DNA of 64,000 nucleotides from CAYVHU01 sp964451415. GTDB taxonomy: Bacteria > Pseudomonadota > Alphaproteobacteria > Rhodospirillales > Magnetovibrionaceae. The notes under the pieces are model-generated. The model was not told the DNA's origin and ran no database searches. It saw only the letters and a list, made by a program, of their open reading frames with translations. Positions 61,029 through 64,000 of this stretch are shown one piece after another (the stretch's first letter is position 1; each line of letters begins with the position of its first letter). The translations under genes were made by a program, and so were the position numbers. The stretch spans positions 1 to 64,000 of the forward strand of contig CAYVHU010000005.1 in the NCBI GenBank assembly GCA_964451415.1, in the 5' to 3' direction.

Positions 61029-62960
61029 ATGAGCAAGGTTATCGGTATTGATTTAGGCACCACCAATTCCTGTGTGGCGCTCATGGAAGGTTCGGACACC
61101 AAAGTTCTGGAAAATGCGGAAGGCGCGCGAACCACGCCGTCCATGGTGGCGTTTACGGAGTCCGGCGAGCGTCTTGTCGGCCAACCCGCCAAGCGTCAGG
61201 CCGTCACGAATCCAGAAGATACGCTTTTTGCCATCAAACGCTTGATCGGACGGCGCTACAGTGATCCCTTGACCAAAAAAGACCAGGGTCTGGTGTCCTA
61301 CGGCATTGTCGAAGGTGAAAATGGTGACGCTTGGGTCGAAGCCCGGGGCAAAAAATACAGTCCCTCTCAAATCTCCGCCTTTATTTTGCAAAAGATGAAG
61401 GAAACCGCGGAAAATTATTTGGGTGAGCCGGTTACACAAGCCGTAATCACCGTTCCCGCCTATTTCAACGATAGCCAACGTCAGGCCACCAAGGACGCAG
61501 GTAAAATCGCGGGCCTGGAAGTGCTGCGTATCATCAACGAACCCACGGCCGCTGCGCTTGCCTACGGGCTTGAGCGCCAGGGAAGCGGCATGGTTGCCGT
61601 CTATGATTTGGGCGGTGGTACGTTTGACGTTTCCATCCTGGAAATCGGTGACGGCGTTTTCGAGGTGAAGTCCACCAATGGTGACACCTTTTTGGGTGGT
61701 GAAGATTTCGACGCCAAAATCATCGGATATCTTGCCGATGAGTTCAAAAAGGAACACGGCATTGACCTGCGTCAGGACCGTCTTGCGCTGCAACGTCTCA
61801 AGGAAGCAGGCGAAAAGGCCAAGATCGAGCTTTCCAGCGCCCAGCAAACGGATGTGAATCTGCCGTTCATCACCGCCGATGCGACGGGACCGAAGCACCT
61901 GAACGTGAAAATGACCCGTGCCAAGCTGGAAGCCTTGGTGGGCGATTTGGTCAAGCGCACCGTTGGGCCGTGCAAAGCGGCGCTCAAGGATGCGGGGGTC
62001 AAGGCCTCGGAGATCGACGAAGTGATTTTGGTCGGCGGGATGACCCGCATGCCGAAGGTGCAAGAAGTGGTCAAAGAATTTTTTGGCCGCGAGCCGCACA
62101 AGGGCGTGAATCCGGACGAAGTGGTTGCCATCGGCGCCGCCATCCAAGGCGGCGTGTTGAAGGGCGAAGTGAAAGACGTCTTGCTTTTGGACGTCACGCC
62201 ACTGTCGCTTGGTATCGAGACGCTGGGCGGTGTTTTTACCCGTTTGATCGATCGCAACACCACCATTCCGACGCGCAAGTCCCAAGTCTTTTCCACGGCG
62301 GAAGACAATCAAGGTGCGGTGACCATTCGAGTCTTCCAAGGTGAGCGCGAAATGGCGGCCGACAACAAGCTTCTCGGTCAGTTTGATCTTGTGGGCATTC
62401 CGCCCGCACCGCGCGGGCTGCCGCAGATCGAGGTGACGTTCGACATTGACGCCAACGGCATCGTCAATGTTTCGGCAAAGGACAAAGCCACGGGCAAGGA
62501 ACAGCAAGTGTCCATTCAGGCCTCCGGCGGCCTTGGCGATGAAGACATCGAAAAAATGGTCAAGGATGCCGAAGAGCATGCCGAAGAGGATGCGAAGCGT
62601 CGCGAATTGGTCGATGTCCGCAACCATGCCGAAAGCCTGATCCATGATACCGAAAAGAACGTTGCGGAATACGGCGACAAGGTATCACCCGATGACAAGG
62701 CGGCGATCGAGACGGCTGTCCAGGAGGCCAAGGACGCTTTTGCGGACGACACGATTGATGCCGAAACGCTGAAGGCCAAGACCGAAGCCCTGACGCAGGC
62801 CGCTATGAAATTGGGCGAAGCCATGTACAAGGCCCAACAGGCCGAAGCTGGTAGCGATGCTGCGGCGGAGGCCGGAGCGGAACAGCCCGCCGGCGGAGCG
62901 GACGACAACGTGGTCGATGCCGATTTTGAAGAAGTCGATCCAGATCAGGACAAGAAATAA
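61029..62960 (+). CDS. dnaK: Molecular chaperone DnaK
   Basis: The 643-residue Hsp70 has IGIDLGTTNSCVALMEG, the ATPase signatures VYDLGGGTFDVSILEIG and VILVGGMTRMPKVQE, a substrate-binding domain (VTPLSLGIETLGG), and a helical lid ending in VDADFEEVD plus a short charged tail. It folds and protects proteins with DnaJ and GrpE. A GGAGGAAAG ribosome site precedes the ATG. Length and motifs are standard. Confidence 0.99.
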   Translation: MSKVIGIDLGTTNSCVALMEGSDTKVLENAEGARTTPSMVAFTESGERLVGQPAKRQAVTNPEDTLFAIKRLIGRRYSDPLTKKDQGLVSYGIVEGENGDAWVEARGKKYSPSQISAFILQKMKETAENYLGEPVTQAVITVPAYFNDSQRQATKDAGKIAGLEVLRIINEPTAAALAYGLERQGSGMVAVYDLGGGTFDVSILEIGDGVFEVKSTNGDTFLGGEDFDAKIIGYLADEFKKEHGIDLRQDRLALQRLKEAGEKAKIELSSAQQTDVNLPFITADATGPKHLNVKMTRAKLEALVGDLVKRTVGPCKAALKDAGVKASEIDEVILVGGMTRMPKVQEVVKEFFGREPHKGVNPDEVVAIGAAIQGGVLKGEVKDVLLLDVTPLSLGIETLGGVFTRLIDRNTTIPTRKSQVFSTAEDNQGAVTIRVFQGEREMAADNKLLGQFDLVGIPPAPRGLPQIEVTFDIDANGIVNVSAKDKATGKEQQVSIQASGGLGDEDIEKMVKDAEEHAEEDAKRRELVDVRNHAESLIHDTEKNVAEYGDKVSPDDKAAIETAVQEAKDAFADDTIDAETLKAKTEALTQAAMKLGEAMYKAQQAEAGSDAAAEAGAEQPAGGADDNVVDADFEEVDPDQDKK

Positions 62961-62990
62961 GCCGGGGAATGCCTTTGAAAGGCCGGTTAT

Positions 62991-63022
62991 GTTCGGCGGG
63001 CGGCTGAGGCTTCCCGCCGGAC
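62991..63022 (+). other. Stem-loop between dnaK and dnaJ
   Basis: GTTCGGCGGG (62991-63000) pairs with CCCGCCGGAC (63013-63022), with one G-T pair and a 12-base loop. No T-run follows, so it is not a normal terminator. A smaller stem GCCTTT/AAAGGC (62971-62983) lies just upstream. Such structures between dnaK and dnaJ may set the ratio of the two messages by processing or partial termination. Confidence 0.5.
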
Positions 63023-63063
63023 ATGCGTTTCGTGTCTTGTTGAATATCTTGGGGACTTAGGTG

Positions 63064-64000
63064 ATGGAAAAGCAGGATTTTTATGAGCTGCTTGGAGTCT
63101 CGAAGAGCGCGGACAGTGCCGAGATCAAAAAGGCCTACCGCAAGCTCGCGATGAAATATCATCCGGATCGCAATCCCGATGACAAGAAAGCTGAGCAGAA
63201 CTTCAAAGACGTCAATGAGGCGTACGAAATCCTCAAGGACGAGGAAAAACGTGCGGCCTATGATCGTTTCGGACACGCTGCATTTGAACAAGGCGGTGTC
63301 GGCGGCGGCGAGGGCGGCTTTGGCGGCGGTGGCGGTGGTTTCGCCGATATTTTCGAAGAAATGTTCGGCGGCGGTTTCGGCGGACGCGGCGGTACGGAAC
63401 AAAGCGGCCGTGGTGCGGATATGCGCTTCAACATGGATATTACGCTTGAAGATGCATTCAGCGGAAAATCCACGGAAATCCGGGTGCCGGGATCCGTATC
63501 ATGTTCGGCGTGCGGCGGTTCCGGGGCGACCAGGGGTTCCGAGCCGGTGGTCTGTGCCACGTGTAGCGGCCATGGTCGGGTGCGTGCCCAACAAGGGTTT
63601 TTCACTGTAGAGCGGACCTGCCCGTCGTGCCATGGCCAGGGAAAAGTCATTAAGGATCCCTGCCGTGCCTGTTCGGGAACGGGGCGCGTCCATAAAGAAA
63701 AAACGCTGTCCATCAACATTCCCGCAGGCGTGGAAACCGGCACGCGCATCCGCTTGGCCGGAGAAGGTGAAGCGGGACAGCGTGGTGCGCCGGCGGGCGA
63801 TCTTTATATCTTTTTGAACGTGCGTCCCCATCGCATCTTCCAGCGTGACGGTGCGGATATTCATATTCGTGTGCCGGTGCCGATCACCACGGCGGCGTTG
63901 GGCGGTTCGCTTGAGGTGCCGACGGTTGACGGCCACTATGCGCGCATCAATATTCCCGCCGGCACCCAGTCCGGACAGCAGTTTCGCCTGCGCGGCAAGG
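63064..64000 (+). CDS. dnaJ: Molecular chaperone DnaJ (cut by the window end)
   Basis: The visible 312 residues begin with the J domain (DFYELLGVSKSADSAEIKKAY, then KYHPDRNPDD with the HPD motif), followed by a Gly/Phe-rich linker and four zinc-binding repeats: CSACGGSGA, CATCSGHGR, CPSCHGQGK and CRACSGTGR. The first C-terminal substrate-binding domain follows. The gene runs off the end of the window. It stimulates DnaK ATPase activity and presents unfolded proteins to it. The ATG is 103 bases after dnaK. Confidence 0.97.
   Translation, partial: MEKQDFYELLGVSKSADSAEIKKAYRKLAMKYHPDRNPDDKKAEQNFKDVNEAYEILKDEEKRAAYDRFGHAAFEQGGVGGGEGGFGGGGGGFADIFEEMFGGGFGGRGGTEQSGRGADMRFNMDITLEDAFSGKSTEIRVPGSVSCSACGGSGATRGSEPVVCATCSGHGRVRAQQGFFTVERTCPSCHGQGKVIKDPCRACSGTGRVHKEKTLSINIPAGVETGTRIRLAGEGEAGQRGAPAGDLYIFLNVRPHRIFQRDGADIHIRVPVPITTAALGGSLEVPTVDGHYARINIPAGTQSGQQFRLRGK

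Noticed and set aside
61053..62645. A 530-codon open frame on the minus strand opposite dnaK
   Set aside because: It is the antisense shadow of a GC-rich conserved gene; dnaK is certain and the product resembles nothing.

Overview
The window is a gene-dense stretch of an alphaproteobacterial chromosome. The alphaproteobacterial signs are hemE next to the PPSR gene, the mnmE-mnmG-rsmG-parA-parB-holA-lptE-leuS order, the lone HisB, the TimA-MltA-Smr-HslUV group, the hrcA-grpE-dnaK-dnaJ order and the DUF3576 lipoprotein. Two porins with a 385-residue precursor and glnK-amtB suggest a free-living, probably aquatic member of the Rhodospirillales or a near relative. That placement is inference from gene content. 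I saw no tRNA, rRNA, CRISPR array, insertion sequence or prophage.

Layout. 1-5.9 kb: Trm112-like and DUF971 proteins, glnK-amtB with a sigma54-like promoter, ftsK and lolA. 5.9-14.1 kb: a possible structured RNA with a strong terminator, an OmpR-type regulator, ribA, an unknown gene behind an excellent sigma54 promoter, an L,D-transpeptidase, a YggS protein, a ThiE-like protein and two tandem porins. 14.1-25 kb: DUF3576 lipoprotein, leuS-lptE-holA running rightward, then parB, parA, rsmG, mnmG and mnmE on the minus strand with two parS sites. 25-32.5 kb: a thioredoxin-domain protein with a damaged or unusual start, a quinone oxidoreductase, rho, hemJ, hemH and hemE. 32.5-32.95 kb: the likely replication origin, with DnaA-box-like 9-mers. 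33-42.9 kb: PPSR, aroE, coaE, dnaQ, then secB and fxsA, then timA, mltA, a lutABC lactate-oxidation operon and smr. 42.9-50.2 kb: an HTH regulator, a methyltransferase-like protein, hslUV, and hisB-DUF2628-hisH-hisA-hisF-hisE-HIT. 50.2-57.4 kb: comM/yifB, gshB, a SirB1-type protein, a BON lipoprotein, yraN, an LppC-like lipoprotein and hemW. 57.5-64 kb: rdgB, rph, hrcA, grpE, dnaK and a dnaJ cut by the window end.

How it fits together. This is mostly origin-proximal housekeeping: origin, parS and ParAB for chromosome segregation, FtsK for terminus resolution, DnaQ and HolA for replication, HemE/H/J/W for heme, and GrpE/DnaK/DnaJ plus HslUV for protein quality control. Genes next to the origin point away from it on both sides, and the + strand looks C-rich to the left and G-rich to the right.

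The most interesting points are the origin itself, a parS site that encodes the last residues of MnmG, an unknown protein with a near-perfect sigma54 promoter, five separate 17-20 bp tandem duplications in intergenic gaps, and the anomalous start of the thioredoxin-domain gene. I did not find a clearly new multi-gene system.
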